A stretch of 64,000 bases of DNA from an uncultured Saccharospirillaceae bacterium (GCA_947499545.1 CANMOZ010000003.1:62001-126000); one strand, 5' to 3'; numbered from the stretch's first letter, positions 1 through 16,740 are shown. Notes: generated by a model not told the origin, from the sequence alone. A program made the numbers and translations.

Positions 1-115
1 CACCCGCCAAGTACGCTGTTACGACCTGATGAACCAATGCTTCGTTAAACTCACGAGCAAAGGTCTGATCAGATACAGCAACAGTAGAACCGGAACCTTG
101 AATATTGAGATCCAT
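1..115 (-). CDS. rplD: 50S ribosomal protein L4, N-terminal part (truncated by window edge)
   Basis: The first 38 codons of L4 read leftward off the window edge. The start is the ATG at 113-115, and the protein opens [10 protein letters not shown] followed by a region ending in [10 protein letters not shown], as in gammaproteobacterial L4. L4 binds 23S rRNA early in 50S assembly and lines the exit tunnel. It follows rplC by 10 bp, the S10 operon order rpsJ-rplC-rplD. In E. coli L4 also represses its own operon through the S10 leader; the leader here looks too short for that structure. The gene is incomplete only because the window ends. Confidence 0.95.
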   Translation of the reverse strand, partial: MDLNIQGSGSTVAVSDQTFAREFNEALVHQVVTAYLAG

Positions 116-125
116 GCTACTCCCC

Positions 126-764
126 TTATCCACGTGCCTTAACAGCTGGTTTAACAATCAGCCTGCCACCAGTTGCACCTGGAACAGCACCCTTTACGAG
201 CAGCAAGTTGCGCTCGGAGTCAACACGCACCACTTCTAGGTTTTGCGTTGTTACGCGCTCAGAACCCATGTGGCCCGCCATTTTCTTACCCTTCCAGACA
301 CGACCTGGAGTTTGGCACTGACCAATAGAGCCTGGGGCACGGTGTGACAAAGAGTTGCCGTGAGTAGCATCTTGGGTTGCGAAATTCCAACGCTTAACGC
401 CGCCTTGGAAACCTTTACCCTTAGATGAACCAGTTACATCGATTTTTTGGCCCGCTTCAAACATAGCCACGGTCAGTTCGTCACCTGACTTCATTTCACC
501 GAGATCTTCAATACGGAACTCAGACAAAATGTCGCCAGCTTCAACGCCAGACTTGGCGAAGTGACCCGCTTCGGGCTTGCTGATACGAGACGCTTTTTTG
601 CTGCCTGCGGTTACTTGCACAGAAGTGTAACCATCGCTTTCTTGCGTTTTAACACGCGTGATGCGGTTGGGTGTTACTTCAATTACGGTAACGGGGACAG
701 ACACACCTTCTTCGGTAAATACGCGAGTCATGCCCGCTTTCTTACCGATTAATCCTAATGCCAT
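126..764 (-). CDS. rplC: 50S ribosomal protein L3
   Basis: L3 (212 aa, the normal length) is an early-assembly 50S protein whose central extension reaches the peptidyl transferase centre. The N-terminus [16 protein letters not shown] and the extension around [16 protein letters not shown] are diagnostic; the latter holds the glutamine that PrmB methylates in E. coli. A Shine-Dalgarno AGAGGT precedes the ATG. It is second in the S10 operon, 96 bp after rpsJ, and is cotranscribed with rplD. Nothing unusual is visible. Confidence 0.98.
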   Translation of the reverse strand: MALGLIGKKAGMTRVFTEEGVSVPVTVIEVTPNRITRVKTQESDGYTSVQVTAGSKKASRISKPEAGHFAKSGVEAGDILSEFRIEDLGEMKSGDELTVAMFEAGQKIDVTGSSKGKGFQGGVKRWNFATQDATHGNSLSHRAPGSIGQCQTPGRVWKGKKMAGHMGSERVTTQNLEVVRVDSERNLLLVKGAVPGATGGRLIVKPAVKARG

Positions 765-860
765 TTTTTTACCTCTCGTGTACGGGGCTGATTACCCACT
801 ATGGCCGCTCATATCGAGCGTTACACCAGAAGATTTATCTGCAAATGCAGACGAATCTTA

Positions 861-1208
<348 letters not shown>

Positions 1209-1232
1209 CTAACCCTCTACAAAGGGACGCGA

Positions 1233-1261
1233 ATTGTATGCTTTTTGTCAATCGCAGTCAA
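1233..1261 (-). promoter_or_regulatory. sigma70-type promoter of the S10 operon
   Basis: Reading leftward: -35 TTGACT at 1256-1261, a 17-nt spacer, and -10 TACAAT at 1233-1238. It sits between the tuf terminator and rpsJ. Initiation near 1226 would give a leader of about 50 nt. Element match and spacing are seen directly; activity is inferred. Confidence 0.8.
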
Positions 1262-1270
1262 GAAACATAC

Positions 1271-1301
1271 AAAAAGGCCCCTGCCAGATGGCAGGAGCCT
1301 T
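1271..1301 (-). terminator. Rho-independent terminator of the str operon
   Basis: Downstream of tuf, a 12-bp stem (AAGGCTCCTGCC against GGCAGGGGCCTT, one G-U pair) with an ATCT loop runs into a U-tract on the minus strand. It separates the str operon from the S10 promoter. Confidence 0.9.
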
Positions 1302-1328
1302 AGGTAGAGAGCGAGCGCTCGCTAGATC

Positions 1329-2552
1329 TTATTCTACGATCTTAGCAACAACACCAGCACCTACAGTACGACCACCTTCACGAATCGCGAAGCGCAAGCC
1401 TTCGTCCATCGCGATAGGAGCGATCAAGTTAACATTCATTTGAATGTTGTCACCAGGCATTACCATCTCAACGCCTTCTGGCAATTCGATAGTACCGGTT
1501 ACGTCAGTTGTACGGAAGTAGAACTGAGGACGGTAGCCTTTGAAGAATGGAGTATGACGTCCACCTTCTTCTTTAGACAGAACGTAAACTTCTGCTTCAA
1601 ACTTAGTGTGCGGGTTGATTGAACCAGGCTTAGCCAATACTTGGCCACGCTCAACTTCGTCACGCTTAGTACCACGAAGTAGAACACCAACGTTCTCACC
1701 TGCACGACCTTCGTCAAGCAGCTTACGAAACATCTCAACACCAGTAACGGTAGTTTTAACAGTTTCTTTAATACCGATGATTTCAACTTCTTCACCAGTT
1801 TTAATGATACCGCGCTCAACACGACCCGTTACAACAGTACCACGGCCTTGGATTGAGAATACGTCTTCGATAGGCATAATGAATGCACCGTCGATCGCAC
1901 GCTCTGGCTCTGGAATGTAAGTGTCAAGAGTTTCAACCAGTTTCTTAACAGCAGAAGTACCCATTTCGTTGGTATCTTCGCCGTTAAGAGCCATCAATGC
2001 AGAACCTGGGATGATTGGAGTGTCATCGCCTGGGAATTCGTAAGTAGACAGAAGCTCACGAAGCTCCATTTCTACCAACTCAAGCATTTCATTGTATTCG
2101 TCAGTTCCGTGACCACCACAGTCTTCAGCAAGAAGGTCTGCTTTGTTCAAGAAAACTACGATGTAAGGTACGCCAACCTGACGAGACAGCAGGATGTGCT
2201 CACGAGTCTGAGGCATAGGGCCGTCAGTCGCGCCACATACTAGAATCGCGCCGTCCATCTGCGCAGCACCCGTGATCATGTTTTTAACATAGTCAGCGTG
2301 GCCTGGGCAGTCTACGTGAGCGTAGTGACGATTTGGAGACTCGTACTCAACGTGAGAAGTTGCGATGGTGATACCACGCTCTTTCTCTTCAGGAGCATTG
2401 TCAATACCGTCAAAAGCAACAGCAGAGCCGCCCCAAACTTCTGCACATACGCGAGTCAATGCAGCAGTCAGTGTTGTTTTACCGTGGTCTACGTGACCGA
2501 TTGTGCCTACGTTAACGTGCGGCTTGTCACGAGTAAAAGCTTCTTTAGACAC
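1329..2552 (-). CDS. tuf: Elongation factor Tu
   Basis: EF-Tu is the GTPase that carries aminoacyl-tRNA to the ribosome. The G1 motif GHVDHGKT, G3 DCPGH and G4 NKAD are intact, and beta-barrel domains 2 and 3 follow. It is 407 aa, against about 394-397 in E. coli and Pseudomonas. The excess is mostly a 9-11 residue insertion directly after NKAD (around [12 protein letters not shown], 2096-2132). It is last in the str operon, 31 bp after fusA. The usual second copy between tRNA-Thr and tRNA-Trp is missing here, so this may be the only tuf unless another lies outside the window. Confidence 0.98.
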   Translation of the reverse strand: MSKEAFTRDKPHVNVGTIGHVDHGKTTLTAALTRVCAEVWGGSAVAFDGIDNAPEEKERGITIATSHVEYESPNRHYAHVDCPGHADYVKNMITGAAQMDGAILVCGATDGPMPQTREHILLSRQVGVPYIVVFLNKADLLAEDCGGHGTDEYNEMLELVEMELRELLSTYEFPGDDTPIIPGSALMALNGEDTNEMGTSAVKKLVETLDTYIPEPERAIDGAFIMPIEDVFSIQGRGTVVTGRVERGIIKTGEEVEIIGIKETVKTTVTGVEMFRKLLDEGRAGENVGVLLRGTKRDEVERGQVLAKPGSINPHTKFEAEVYVLSKEEGGRHTPFFKGYRPQFYFRTTDVTGTIELPEGVEMVMPGDNIQMNVNLIAPIAMDEGLRFAIREGGRTVGAGVVAKIVE

Positions 2553-2583
2553 AGTTCACCTCTTATTGTCAGATGATTAACCG

Positions 2584-4680
2584 TTAGGCTTTGTTAATAA
2601 TGGCTTCAGCAATATTGGACGGTGCTTCAGCGTATTTCGCGAACTCCATAGCATAAGTTGCGCGACCTTGAGTAGCAGAACGCAGGTCAGTTGCGTAACC
2701 GAACATCTCTGCCAATGGTACTTCAGCGCGTACAACTTTGCCGGATGGGCTGTCGTCCATACCTTGGATCAAGCCGCGACGGCGGTTCAAATCGCCAACA
2801 ACGTCACCCATGTAGTCTTCAGGTGTTACCACCTCAACCTTCATGATGGGCTCAAGTAGTGCAGCGTTGCCTTGTGCAGACAGCTTTTTAGTTGCCTGAG
2901 AGGCCGCAATTTTAAACGCCATTTCACTGGAGTCAACGTCGTGGAAAGAACCGTCAAACAGAGTGGCTTTTAGACCAAGCAGAGGATAACCTGCTAGGAC
3001 ACCATTCTGCATTTGCTCTTCGATACCTTTTTGAACCGCTGGGATGTATTCTCTCGGAATAACACCACCAACAATTTCGTTGACGAATTCGAGCTTTTCA
3101 GCACCGTCTTCGCCTGGCTCAAAACGAACGACAACGTGTCCGTATTGACCGCGACCACCAGACTGACGCGCAAACTTGTGGTCAATCTCAACAGTCGAAG
3201 TAATTTTCTCACGATAAGCAACCTGAGGCTTACCGATGTTCGCTTCTACTTTGAACTCACGACGCATACGATCAACGAGGATATCGAGGTGAAGCTCACC
3301 CATACCCGCAATAATCGTTTGGCCTGATTCTTCATCAGTAGAAACGCGGAATGATGGATCTTCTTGAGCTAGCTTACCTAGCGCAATACCCATTTTTTCT
3401 TGGTCAGCTTTTGATTTTGGTTCAACAGCTACCGAGATAACGGGTTCAGGGAATTCCATACGCTCAAGAATAACAACGTCATCAAGTGAGCACAGGGTGT
3501 CACCTGTTGTGACGTCTTTAAGACCAATTAGAGCCGCGATATCACCCGCACGCACTTCTTTGATCTCTTCACGGTTGTTCGAGTGCATTTGCACCATACG
3601 ACCAACACGTTCTTTTTTAATCTTGACTGAGTTCAGTACGCTATCGCCTGATTGCAGGACACCAGAGTACACGCGCACGAAGGTCAAAGTACCAACGAAC
3701 GGGTCAGTTGCAATCTTAAATGCCAACGCGGAGAAAGGCTCGTTGTCATCAGCTGGACGAGTGACTTTCGTCTCTCCATCATCCAACAGGCCTTCAATCG
3801 GCTTAACTTCTGTTGGAGAAGGCATCAACTCGATCACCGCATCAAGAACCGCCTGAACGCCTTTGTTCTTGAATGCAGATCCAGCCATCATCGGAACGAT
3901 TTCGTTCGCGATGGTACGCTGGCGAATCGCTTGCTTGATCTCTTCTTCGGTCAATTCACCTTCTTCAAGGTATTTTTCCATGAGCTCTTCGGTCGCTTCA
4001 GCAGCGGCTTCAAGCAGATACTCACGAGCAACTTCGCAATCGTCTTGCATGTCAGCAGGAATATCGCCGTACTCGAAAGTCATACCTTGGTCAGCTTCGT
4101 TCCAAAGGATTGCTTTCATCTTCACCAGATCAACAACACCTTTGAAACCGTCTTCAGCGCCAATCGGCAATTGCATTGGAACTGCATTTGCGTTCAAACG
4201 CTCACGCAGCTGCTCAACAACCATTTGGAAGTTCGCGCCAGCACGGTCCATTTTGTTTACGAAAACCATGCGAGGTACTTCGTATTTGTTAGCCTGACGC
4301 CATACGGTCTCAGTTTGAGGCTGAACACCTGATGATGCACACAGAACCACAACGGCACCATCGAGCACACGTAGAGAACGTTCCACCTCAATGGTGAAGT
4401 CTACGTGCCCTGGAGTATCGATGATGTTTACGCGGTGCTCATCAAACTGAGCCTGCATACCACGCCAGAAACAGGTGGTTGCTGCAGATGTAATGGTGAT
4501 GCCACGTTCTTGCTCTTGTTCCATCCAGTCCATCGTAGCAGCGCCGTCGTGTACCTCACCGATCTTATGAGAAAGACCGGTGTAGAACAAAACGCGCTCG
4601 GTGGTGGTGGTTTTACCAGCGTCAACGTGGGCACAGATACCGATATTACGGTAACGATTAATTGGGGTTTTACGTGCCAC
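2584..4680 (-). CDS. fusA: Elongation factor G
   Basis: EF-G (698 aa, normal EF-G1 length) is the GTPase that drives translocation and, with RRF, ribosome recycling. The N-terminal G domain shows AHVDAGKTT (G1), DTPGHVDF (G3) and NKMDRAG (G4). Domains II-V follow, with the domain IV segment [10 protein letters not shown]. It is third in the str operon, 18 bp after rpsG and 31 bp before tuf. A long open frame on the opposite strand (3652-4332) is a codon-bias shadow. Confidence 0.98.
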   Translation of the reverse strand: MARKTPINRYRNIGICAHVDAGKTTTTERVLFYTGLSHKIGEVHDGAATMDWMEQEQERGITITSAATTCFWRGMQAQFDEHRVNIIDTPGHVDFTIEVERSLRVLDGAVVVLCASSGVQPQTETVWRQANKYEVPRMVFVNKMDRAGANFQMVVEQLRERLNANAVPMQLPIGAEDGFKGVVDLVKMKAILWNEADQGMTFEYGDIPADMQDDCEVAREYLLEAAAEATEELMEKYLEEGELTEEEIKQAIRQRTIANEIVPMMAGSAFKNKGVQAVLDAVIELMPSPTEVKPIEGLLDDGETKVTRPADDNEPFSALAFKIATDPFVGTLTFVRVYSGVLQSGDSVLNSVKIKKERVGRMVQMHSNNREEIKEVRAGDIAALIGLKDVTTGDTLCSLDDVVILERMEFPEPVISVAVEPKSKADQEKMGIALGKLAQEDPSFRVSTDEESGQTIIAGMGELHLDILVDRMRREFKVEANIGKPQVAYREKITSTVEIDHKFARQSGGRGQYGHVVVRFEPGEDGAEKLEFVNEIVGGVIPREYIPAVQKGIEEQMQNGVLAGYPLLGLKATLFDGSFHDVDSSEMAFKIAASQATKKLSAQGNAALLEPIMKVEVVTPEDYMGDVVGDLNRRRGLIQGMDDSPSGKVVRAEVPLAEMFGYATDLRSATQGRATYAMEFAKYAEAPSNIAEAIINKA

Positions 4681-4698
4681 GACTTCGTCCTCGAACCT

Positions 4699-5187
<489 letters not shown>

Positions 5188-5305
5188 TTAGGTCTTCAGG
5201 AGTACCTAGGCATCTAGCACCTAGCCTTACTCTTATCGTCTAAAGACTGGATTTGTTTCTATAAGCATCGAGGTAAAGCATTGGGGCATACGCCCAAACG
5301 ACTTA

Positions 5306-5680
<375 letters not shown>

Positions 5681-5757
5681 TCATAAACTCCAGGGTTTTC
5701 ACTTAAACGTCAGACACAACCCAATATGAACGTTGGCCTGACATAGAAGGACGCCGA

Positions 5758-5786
5758 AGTCTAAATTTAGCCAGCGTCCCCGTCAA
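5758..5786 (-). promoter_or_regulatory. sigma70-type promoter of the str operon
   Basis: Reading leftward: -35 TTGACG (5781-5786), a 17-nt spacer, -10 TAGACT (5758-5763), about 80 nt upstream of rpsL. It has near-consensus elements at ideal spacing and lies between the rpoC hairpin and rpsL. Confidence 0.8.
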
Positions 5787-5837
5787 GCGGCCAGAGGCCT
5801 TCTTCGACGAAATTTCAAACAGTTAGCGTCACTTTTT

Positions 5838-5871
5838 GGACATCGGGTGCTCAATTGGGCTCCCAATGTCC
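5838..5871. terminator. Hairpin between rpoC and rpsL, U-tract on the plus strand
   Basis: A 10-bp stem (GGACATCGGG with CCCAATGTCC, one G-U pair when transcribed leftward) sits 15 bp past the rpoC stop. Plus-strand transcripts would have a UUUUU tract after the stem; leftward rpoC transcripts would have AAAAA instead. It may be a 3'-end stabilising hairpin for rpoC, or a terminator of antisense transcripts. The direction of function is uncertain. Confidence 0.5.
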
Positions 5872-5885
5872 TTTTTCTTACGAAG

Positions 5886-8800
5886 TTAGCGGTTAAGCGC
5901 TTCGGTAAGAGCAGCTTCCACTTGGTCAGCGCTCACAGTATGAACAGGCCCTTGACCACGCATCTTCTCAGCGGCGCGTTGCTGACGCTTACGCTTACGC
6001 TCGCTATGGTAGGCTAGTCCGGTTCCGGCTGGAATCAAGCGGCCAACGACCACGTTTTCTTTCAAGCCACGCAAGAAGTCTTGCTTACCGGTCACAGCAC
6101 CTTCCGTTAACACACGTGTTGTTTCCTGGAAGGAAGCAGCAGAAATGAAGGATTCTGTTGCCAAGGATGCCTTGGTAATACCCAAGAGGACACGCTGTCC
6201 TTTCGCATTCATCGCATTTTCATCTTTCAGATTTTCGTTCGCTTCTAGGAACTGGGTGTATTCAACCTGGTCACCTTGGATCAGGGTGGTATCACCTGGG
6301 TCTGTAATTTCAATCTTACGCAACATCTGACGTACGATGACTTCGATGTGCTTATCGTTAATGTCCACACCTTGCAGACGATAAACTTCTTGAATCTCGT
6401 TCGTGATGTACTTCGTCAGCTCACCGATACCCAACAAACGCAGAATATCATGAGGATTCAAAGGACCATCGGAAATCACTTCACCTTTTTCAACCTGTTC
6501 GCCTTCGAACACGTTGAGATGACGCCATTTCGGAATCAGTTCTTCGTATCCATCGCTGCCGTCTGTAGGTGTGATCACCAAGCGTTTCTTACCCTTGGTT
6601 TCTTTACCAAAGCTAACGGTTCCCGAGATCTCAGCCAGAATCGCAGACTCTTTTGGCTTACGCGCTTCAAAGAGGTCAGCAACCCTAGGTAGACCACCGG
6701 TAATATCTTTGTTACCTGAGGTCTCTTGTGGGATCTTAGCAATGACGTCGCCGACTTTAACGACCGCACCGTTTTCTTGGTTAACAAGCGCATTTGGCGG
6801 CAACATGTACTGAGCAGGCATATTTGTACCTGGCATCATCACTTCTTCGCCATTGGCATCAACCAGCTTCACCATTGGGCGGATATCACGACCTGAAGAT
6901 GGACGATCTTTAGGATCGATTACTTCAATAATCGACAAGCCAGTCAATTCATCTGTCGTACGCTTAATGGTAATGTTCTCATCCATACCCACGAACTCAA
7001 TACGCCCCGCCACTTCGGTCACGATTGGGTGTGTGTGTGGATCCCAGTTAGCGATTTTCTGACCTGCTTCAACGCCAGCACCGTCTTTCACGCTCAATAC
7101 AGCACCGTAAGGTACTTTATACATTTCACGTTCACGACCATGCTCATCAGCAATCGCAACAGAACCGGAACGAGAGACCGCTACCAACTCACCGCTTTCT
7201 TTCTCAACGGTCTTCATGTTGTGTAGACGGACACTACCCTTGTTCTTCACTTGAATGCTGTCAACAGCGGTCGCACGAGAGGCCGCACCACCAATGTGGA
7301 AGGTACGCATCGTTAACTGTGTACCAGGCTCACCAATGGATTGAGCTGCGATAACACCCACCGCTTCACCGACGTTAACCAGGTGACCACGTGCCAAATC
7401 ACGGCCGTAACACATACCACAAACACCATGGCGTGCTTCACAAGCAATGGCAGAACGTACAATAACTTCGTCCACACCTGCGCTTTCAATGCGGTCAACC
7501 CACTTCTCGTCAATCAAGGTTCCAGCTTCGATGACCACTTCGTCGTCAGTGCCTGGTTTAATCACCGTTTGCGCAACCACACGACCAAGAATACGCTGGC
7601 CTAGACCTACAACCACATCACCGCCTTCAATCAACGGTGTCATCACCAAGCCGCGCTCAGTGCCACAGTCAACATCGGTAATCACCAAGTCCTGAGCAAC
7701 GTCAACAAGACGACGTGTCAAGTAACCTGAGTTTGCGGTTTTCAATGCGGTATCGGCCAAACCTTTACGCGCACCGTGCGTTGAGGTGAAGTACTGCATT
7801 ACCGACAGACCTTCACGGAAGTTCGCGGTAATCGGCGTCTCAATAATGGAGCCATCCGGCTTAGCCATCAGACCACGCATACCGGCCAACTGACGAATCT
7901 GGGCAGGAGAACCACGCGCTCCTGAGTCAGCCATCATGTAAACCGAGTTAAAGGATTCCTGCTCAACTTCGTTGCCTTCACGATCGACAACGTCGTCTTT
8001 ACCCAGGTTATCCATCATTGCTTTGGCGACAAGTTCGTTAGCACGAGACCAAATATCGACAACCTTGTTGTACTTCTCGCCCTGAGTCACAAGACCTGAA
8101 GCAAATTGGGCTTCAATTTCTTTAACCTGAGATTCAGCGTCGCCAATGATGGCTGCTTTTTCTTCAGGGATTTCGAAATCATTGACACCAATGGACGTAC
8201 CGGACTTAGTTGCGTAATGGAAACCGGTGTACATCAACTGATCCGCAAAGATAACGGAATCTTTCAAACCACAAGAACGATACGCCTGGTCAATCAGGTT
8301 CGAAATCGCTTTCTTTTTCATGGTTTGGTTAACAAGCTCAAAAGGAAGACCTGCTGGTAATACTTTGAACAGCAGCGCACGACCAACAGTAGTGTCTTCA
8401 ACCTGAGTTTTAATCAGTTTTGCGCCCGTTTCATCAAATAGTTTTTGAGTAATACGAACTTTAACTTTCGCTTGAAGATCAACGCCACCAGCACCGTAAG
8501 CACGCTCCGCTTCATCAATGTCAGAGAAGAACATGCCTTCGCCTTTCGCATTGATACGGTCACGCGTCATCCAGTACAAGCCCAAAACAACGTCTTGCGA
8601 AGGAACAATGATCGGCTGACCGTGTGCAGGACCCAGAATGTTGTTCGTTGACATCATCAACGCACGCGACTCCAACTGAGCTTCCAGTGTTAGAGGTACG
8701 TGAACCGCCATTTGGTCACCGTCAAAGTCGGCGTTATAGGCCGCACAGACGAGCGGGTGTAGCTGAATCGCTTTACCTTCAATCAAGACCGGCTCAAATG

Positions 8801-10106
8801 CTTGAATACCCAAACGGTGAAGGGTCGGAGCACGGTTAAGAAGAACGGGGTGTTCGCGAATGACTTCTGCCAAGATGTCCCATACTTCAGCGGTTTCACG
8901 CTCAACCATTTTCTTCGCAGCTTTGATCGTGGTCGCTAAACCGCGCGTCTCAAGCTTGTGGAAGATGAACGGTTTGAACAGTTCCAAAGCCATTTTCTTT
9001 GGAAGACCACACTGATGTAGGCGTAACTGAGGACCGACCACGATCACAGAACGACCGGAGTAATCCACACGCTTACCAAGCAGGTTCTGACGGAAACGAC
9101 CTTGCTTACCTTTGATCATGTCAGCCAAAGATTTCAGAGGGCGCTTGTTAGAACCGGTGATCGCACGACCACGACGTCCGTTATCAAGCAGCGCATCAAC
9201 AGACTCTTGCAACATACGTTTTTCGTTACGTACGATGATGTCCGGTGCATTCAGCTCCAATAGACGCTTAAGACGGTTGTTACGGTTGATGACTCGACGA
9301 TAAAGATCGTTCAAATCAGAAGTCGCGAAACGGCCGCCATCAAGAGGTACCAATGGACGCAAATCGGGCGGAAGAACCGGCAATACATCCAGAATCATCC
9401 ACTCAGGGTGGTTACCTGATTTATGGAAGGCTTCTAGCAACTTCAAACGCTTCGTGAGCTTCTTCAGCTTCGTTTCAGAGTTCGTTTGCGGAATGTCTTC
9501 ACGAATGATCTTAATTTCTTCTTCAAGATCAATCTGCTTCAACAGGTTTTGAATTGCTTCGGCACCCATTCTCGCATCAAAGTCATCACCAAACTCTTCT
9601 ATCGCTTCGTAGTACTGCTCATCATTCAGCAGCTGGTAACGATCCAACGTTGTCATACCTGGATCGATCACCACAAAGCTTTCGTAGTACAAAATACGTT
9701 CAATATCACGCAGAGTCATATCCAGCATCAAGCCAATACGAGATGGCAATGATTTCAGGAACCAGATATGTGCAACAGGAGAAGCCAGTTCAATATGGCC
9801 CATACGCTCACGACGAACCTTGGCAAGCGTTACTTCAACGCCACACTTCTCACAAATCACTCCGCGGTGTTTTAGGCGCTTGTATTTTCCACACAAGCAC
9901 TCGTAATCTTTAATAGGTCCGAAAATTCGGGCACAGAAAAGACCATCACGCTCGGGTTTAAACGTCCGATAGTTAATGGTTTCTGGCTTTTTAACCTCTC
10001 CGTATGACCAAGCACGCATCATGTCGGGCGAGGCCAAGCCGATACGAATCGCATCGAACTCTTCGGATTGATTCTCTTTTCTGATGAGATTTAACAAATC
10101 TTTCAT
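5886..10106 (-). CDS. rpoC: DNA-directed RNA polymerase subunit beta'
   Basis: Beta' (1406 aa, usual for gammaproteobacteria) forms half of the RNA polymerase active-site cleft. Visible are the N-terminal zinc site (CLCGKYK then CEKCGVEV), the absolutely conserved [12 protein letters not shown] that binds catalytic Mg2+, the trigger loop region [16 protein letters not shown], and the second zinc cluster ([15 protein letters not shown]). It follows rpoB by 60 bp; a short hairpin at 10134-10155 lies in that spacer. Expected regulation is with rpoB from the rplJL region. Confidence 0.99.
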   Translation of the reverse strand: MKDLLNLIRKENQSEEFDAIRIGLASPDMMRAWSYGEVKKPETINYRTFKPERDGLFCARIFGPIKDYECLCGKYKRLKHRGVICEKCGVEVTLAKVRRERMGHIELASPVAHIWFLKSLPSRIGLMLDMTLRDIERILYYESFVVIDPGMTTLDRYQLLNDEQYYEAIEEFGDDFDARMGAEAIQNLLKQIDLEEEIKIIREDIPQTNSETKLKKLTKRLKLLEAFHKSGNHPEWMILDVLPVLPPDLRPLVPLDGGRFATSDLNDLYRRVINRNNRLKRLLELNAPDIIVRNEKRMLQESVDALLDNGRRGRAITGSNKRPLKSLADMIKGKQGRFRQNLLGKRVDYSGRSVIVVGPQLRLHQCGLPKKMALELFKPFIFHKLETRGLATTIKAAKKMVERETAEVWDILAEVIREHPVLLNRAPTLHRLGIQAFEPVLIEGKAIQLHPLVCAAYNADFDGDQMAVHVPLTLEAQLESRALMMSTNNILGPAHGQPIIVPSQDVVLGLYWMTRDRINAKGEGMFFSDIDEAERAYGAGGVDLQAKVKVRITQKLFDETGAKLIKTQVEDTTVGRALLFKVLPAGLPFELVNQTMKKKAISNLIDQAYRSCGLKDSVIFADQLMYTGFHYATKSGTSIGVNDFEIPEEKAAIIGDAESQVKEIEAQFASGLVTQGEKYNKVVDIWSRANELVAKAMMDNLGKDDVVDREGNEVEQESFNSVYMMADSGARGSPAQIRQLAGMRGLMAKPDGSIIETPITANFREGLSVMQYFTSTHGARKGLADTALKTANSGYLTRRLVDVAQDLVITDVDCGTERGLVMTPLIEGGDVVVGLGQRILGRVVAQTVIKPGTDDEVVIEAGTLIDEKWVDRIESAGVDEVIVRSAIACEARHGVCGMCYGRDLARGHLVNVGEAVGVIAAQSIGEPGTQLTMRTFHIGGAASRATAVDSIQVKNKGSVRLHNMKTVEKESGELVAVSRSGSVAIADEHGREREMYKVPYGAVLSVKDGAGVEAGQKIANWDPHTHPIVTEVAGRIEFVGMDENITIKRTTDELTGLSIIEVIDPKDRPSSGRDIRPMVKLVDANGEEVMMPGTNMPAQYMLPPNALVNQENGAVVKVGDVIAKIPQETSGNKDITGGLPRVADLFEARKPKESAILAEISGTVSFGKETKGKKRLVITPTDGSDGYEELIPKWRHLNVFEGEQVEKGEVISDGPLNPHDILRLLGIGELTKYITNEIQEVYRLQGVDINDKHIEVIVRQMLRKIEITDPGDTTLIQGDQVEYTQFLEANENLKDENAMNAKGQRVLLGITKASLATESFISAASFQETTRVLTEGAVTGKQDFLRGLKENVVVGRLIPAGTGLAYHSERKRKRQQRAAEKMRGQGPVHTVSADQVEAALTEALNR

Positions 10107-10133
10107 CGGCGATCTGCTCCTAAGCCTTAGATG

Positions 10134-10155
10134 GCGCCTGGGTCAACCCAGGCGC
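10134..10155. other. Perfect hairpin in the rpoB-rpoC spacer
   Basis: GCGCCTGGG, a 4-nt loop, then CCCAGGCGC: a 9-bp perfect stem without a U-tract, 13 bp after the rpoB stop. A processing or pausing site between rpoB and rpoC is possible; without a U-tract it is not an obvious terminator. Confidence 0.6.
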
Positions 10156-10166
10156 GCTGGTCTCGC

Positions 10167-14240
<4,074 letters not shown>

Positions 14241-14370
14241 CAGCAGTCCCCAGCTGTTCACGAAATAGATCTTCGATTTAAGACCTGTTACCTCAGGGAA
14301 GCATCATCCCAGGCCACTCTGATCATCTTTCGGGCCACTTTAGCGCCGACGAATGACGAGTTCAGAACGG

Positions 14371-14401
14371 AAAAAGGCCGGCGGACAGACGTCCACCAGC
14401 C
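14371..14401 (-). terminator. Attenuator/terminator between rplL and rpoB
   Basis: Reading leftward, GGCTGGTGGAC, a 4-nt loop, then GTCCGCCGGCC and a U-tract: an 11-bp stem with G-U pairs followed by TTTTTCC. E. coli has a partial terminator at the same place that lowers rpoBC relative to rplJL; the same role is inferred. Confidence 0.85.
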
Positions 14402-14461
14402 GTCGAAGCAGCTAATAAATCTAGTGCTTGCGATGAAGTCTTGCAAACTGGCAGAGTCAAA

Positions 14462-14836
14462 TTACTTGAGCTCAACCTTAGCGCCAGCTTCCTCAAGCTT
14501 CTTCTTAAGCTCTTCAGCTTCTTCTTTAGACGCAGCTTCTTTAACAGTCGCAGGCGCGCCGTCAACCATTGCTTTAGCTTCTTTCAAGCCAAGGCCAGTC
14601 GCTTCGCGAACTGCTTTAATCACGTTAACCTTCTTGTCACCAGCAGATGCAAGAACTACGTCAAATTCAGTTTGCTCTTCAGCAGCAGCAGCATCGCCAC
14701 CAGCAGCAGGAGCAACAGCAACAGCAGCAGCGGCAGAAACACCGAACTTTTCTTCCATTGCTTCAACCAACTCAACAACGTCCATTACAGACATTTCAGC
14801 GATGGCATTCAAGATATCTTCTTTAGTCAGAGCCAT
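14462..14836 (-). CDS. rplL: 50S ribosomal protein L7/L12
   Basis: L7/L12 (124 aa) forms the multi-copy stalk that recruits translation GTPases. The N-terminal dimerisation domain, the Ala/Pro-rich hinge ([13 protein letters not shown]) and the C-terminal factor-binding domain ([21 protein letters not shown]) are all present. It is 51 bp after rplJ, whose product anchors its dimers, and shares the L10-controlled leader. Confidence 0.98.
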   Translation of the reverse strand: MALTKEDILNAIAEMSVMDVVELVEAMEEKFGVSAAAAVAVAPAAGGDAAAAEEQTEFDVVLASAGDKKVNVIKAVREATGLGLKEAKAMVDGAPATVKEAASKEEAEELKKKLEEAGAKVELK

Positions 14837-14887
14837 GATGGGTCTCTCCAGTAAGTCGTATGTACTTCTAAGCAGCCTGATCTAGGA

Positions 14888-15421
14888 TCAAGCAGCTTTT
14901 TCTTTCTTCTTGTCGCGCACCGCAGCAACTGCACGAGTTACCTTTGAAGGTACTTCGTTTAGTGTGCGAGCCAACTTGGTCACAGGGCCGATCATGACGC
15001 TCATCAAAGATGCTAGAGCTTGATCGCGCGTTGGCAGTTTCGCCAAACGATCGATTTGCTCTGCACCCATGAGCTCTCCGCCCACGGACAGTGCTTTTAC
15101 CTCAAATTCGCCATTTTCTTTGGCGAAGTCTTTGAAGATGCGAGCCGCTGCACCTGGATCCTCCATAGAGAAACCAAAAATGCTTGGGCCAACTAGTGCA
15201 TCTTTCACGCACTCAAACTCGGTGCCTTCCACTGCGCGCTTTGCCAAAGTATTACGTACGACACGTAGGTAAACTTTGTTTTCGCGAGCTAGCTTACGAA
15301 GTGCTGTCATATCATCAACAGCTACACCGCGAGAGTCAGCGATTACCAAAGACAGAGCAGCACTGGCCACCTCGTTGACCTCAGCGACAACCGCTTTTTT
15401 GTCTTCGAGATTTAAAGCCAC
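14888..15421 (-). CDS. rplJ: 50S ribosomal protein L10
   Basis: L10 (177 aa) anchors the L7/L12 dimers to the ribosome. I choose the GTG at 15419-15421, giving [18 protein letters not shown], which matches E. coli from residue 2 and has a GGGAG ribosome site upstream. A longer in-frame version starting at 15460 would run through the leader hairpin and is rejected. In E. coli the L10-L12 complex binds the rplJ leader and represses both genes; the structured 192-nt rplA-rplJ gap here fits that. The GTG start may also lower initiation. Confidence 0.96.
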   Translation of the reverse strand: MALNLEDKKAVVAEVNEVASAALSLVIADSRGVAVDDMTALRKLARENKVYLRVVRNTLAKRAVEGTEFECVKDALVGPSIFGFSMEDPGAAARIFKDFAKENGEFEVKALSVGGELMGAEQIDRLAKLPTRDQALASLMSVMIGPVTKLARTLNEVPSKVTRAVAAVRDKKKEKAA

Positions 15422-15613
15422 AGGTTCTACTCCCGACTGAGACAATAATAAACACCACAAGTGTCTCGATTACTTGTGGCTTGAATCGGCGACTCACTTA
15501 GGGAAATTCCCAAGGGTCAACCATCTGCGCAGGATATTAAGTCAGCTTTTTTGTCTGACACCTACGGTCTTTGATGGCCATCAAAAGATGACCCCAAAGT
15601 TCACGACTCTGAA
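15422..15613 (-). promoter_or_regulatory. rplJL leader with hairpins (candidate L10 autoregulatory leader)
   Basis: This 192-bp region holds a perfect hairpin at 15455-15479 (CCACAAGT, 9-nt loop, ACTTGTGG) about 34 nt before the rplJ GTG, and a perfect 16-bp palindrome TTTGATGGCCATCAAA at 15570-15585. The position matches the L10 leader of E. coli. L10 binding is inferred; I did not identify the kink-turn. Confidence 0.6.
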
Positions 15614-16309
15614 TTAAACGTCCAGAGCGTTGTGATCAATTACCAAACCAGGCCCCATCGTCGTTGAAAGGGTTACTTTCTTGAAGTAAGCGCCTTTTGC
15701 AGATGCTGGCTTGGCTTTTTTCAGATCAGCCATCAATGCAACCAAGTTTTCTTGAATTGCAGTTGGCTCAAAATCCACTTTACCCAAAGTACAATGGATA
15801 ATACCGTTTTTGTCGTTGCGGTAACGTACCTGACCGGCTTTTGCATTTTTAACAGCAGTAGCAACATCAGGAGTCACAGTACCCACTTTAGGGTTTGGCA
15901 TTAGACCGCGAGGACCAAGAACTTGACCTAGCTGACCCACAACGCGCATAGCGTCAGGAGAAGCAATAACAACGTCAAAGTTCAGATCACCACCTTTGAT
16001 GGTTTCTGCCAAGTCTTCCATACCCACAACGTCAGCGCCGGCTTCTTTAGCAGCGTCGGCATTAGCACCTTGGGTGAAAACAGCAACACGAACGTCTTTA
16101 CCAGTACCGTTTGGCAGTACAGTAGAGCTACGTACGTTTTGATCAGATTTACGAGCGTCGATGCCTAGATTAACGGCTACATCGACAGACTCACGAAACT
16201 TAACGCTAGAAAGCTCTTTAAGAAGACTTACCGCTTCTTCTACATTGTATGCTTTAGTGCTTTCTACTTTTTCACGGATCGCTTTAACGCGCTTTGATAA
16301 CTTGGCCAT
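15614..16309 (-). CDS. rplA: 50S ribosomal protein L1
   Basis: L1 (231 aa) forms the mobile stalk near the E site. [40 protein letters not shown] and the C-terminal TTMGPG are family hallmarks. It lies 2 bp after rplK, so the two are translationally linked; in E. coli L1 represses the pair by binding the rplK leader. A long structured gap follows before rplJ. Confidence 0.98.
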   Translation of the reverse strand: MAKLSKRVKAIREKVESTKAYNVEEAVSLLKELSSVKFRESVDVAVNLGIDARKSDQNVRSSTVLPNGTGKDVRVAVFTQGANADAAKEAGADVVGMEDLAETIKGGDLNFDVVIASPDAMRVVGQLGQVLGPRGLMPNPKVGTVTPDVATAVKNAKAGQVRYRNDKNGIIHCTLGKVDFEPTAIQENLVALMADLKKAKPASAKGAYFKKVTLSTTMGPGLVIDHNALDV

Positions 16310-16311
16310 GA

Positions 16312-16740
16312 TTAGTCCTCCACCTCAAGACCCATACTACGCGCACTACCAGCGATTGTGCGGATAGCAGCTTCCATATCGGCAGCCGTTAAATCTGGCT
16401 CTTTAGTCTGAGCGATTTCTTGAAGTTGAGCGCGCGTCACTTTACCCACTTTTTCAGTGTTTGGACGAGCAGAACCACTCTTAAGACCTGCTGCTTTTTT
16501 TAGCAAGATAGACGCAGGCGGCGTCTTGGTCTCAAAGGTAAAGCTACGGTCACTGTATACAGTGATGACCACAGGGATAGGCATACCCTGTTCCATCTTC
16601 TGTGTAGCCGCATTAAACGCTTTACAGAATTCCATGATATTTACACCGTGCTGACCCAACGCAGGACCAACAGGGGGGCTAGGGTTTGCCTGACCAGCCG
16701 CAACTTGTAGCTTAATATAAGCTTGAATCTTCTTAGCCAT
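16312..16740 (-). CDS. rplK: 50S ribosomal protein L11
   Basis: L11 (142 aa) binds the GTPase-associated centre of 23S rRNA and is needed for RelA activation. The N-terminal [20 protein letters not shown] and C-terminal [12 protein letters not shown] are typical, and lysines methylated by PrmA in E. coli are present near the start. It is 110 bp after nusG; that gap has a modest hairpin (16805-16835, 7-bp stem with a short U-run) that could attenuate read-through from nusG. Confidence 0.98.
   Translation of the reverse strand: MAKKIQAYIKLQVAAGQANPSPPVGPALGQHGVNIMEFCKAFNAATQKMEQGMPIPVVITVYSDRSFTFETKTPPASILLKKAAGLKSGSARPNTEKVGKVTRAQLQEIAQTKEPDLTAADMEAAIRTIAGSARSMGLEVED

Noticed and set aside
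3652..4332. 226-codon open frame on the plus strand inside fusA
   Set aside because: It is antisense to a perfect EF-G gene, has no recognisable domain, and arises from codon bias of the sense gene.
15422..15460. N-terminal extension of rplJ
   Set aside because: It would start within the leader hairpin and adds residues absent from L10; the GTG at 15419-15421 matches the family.
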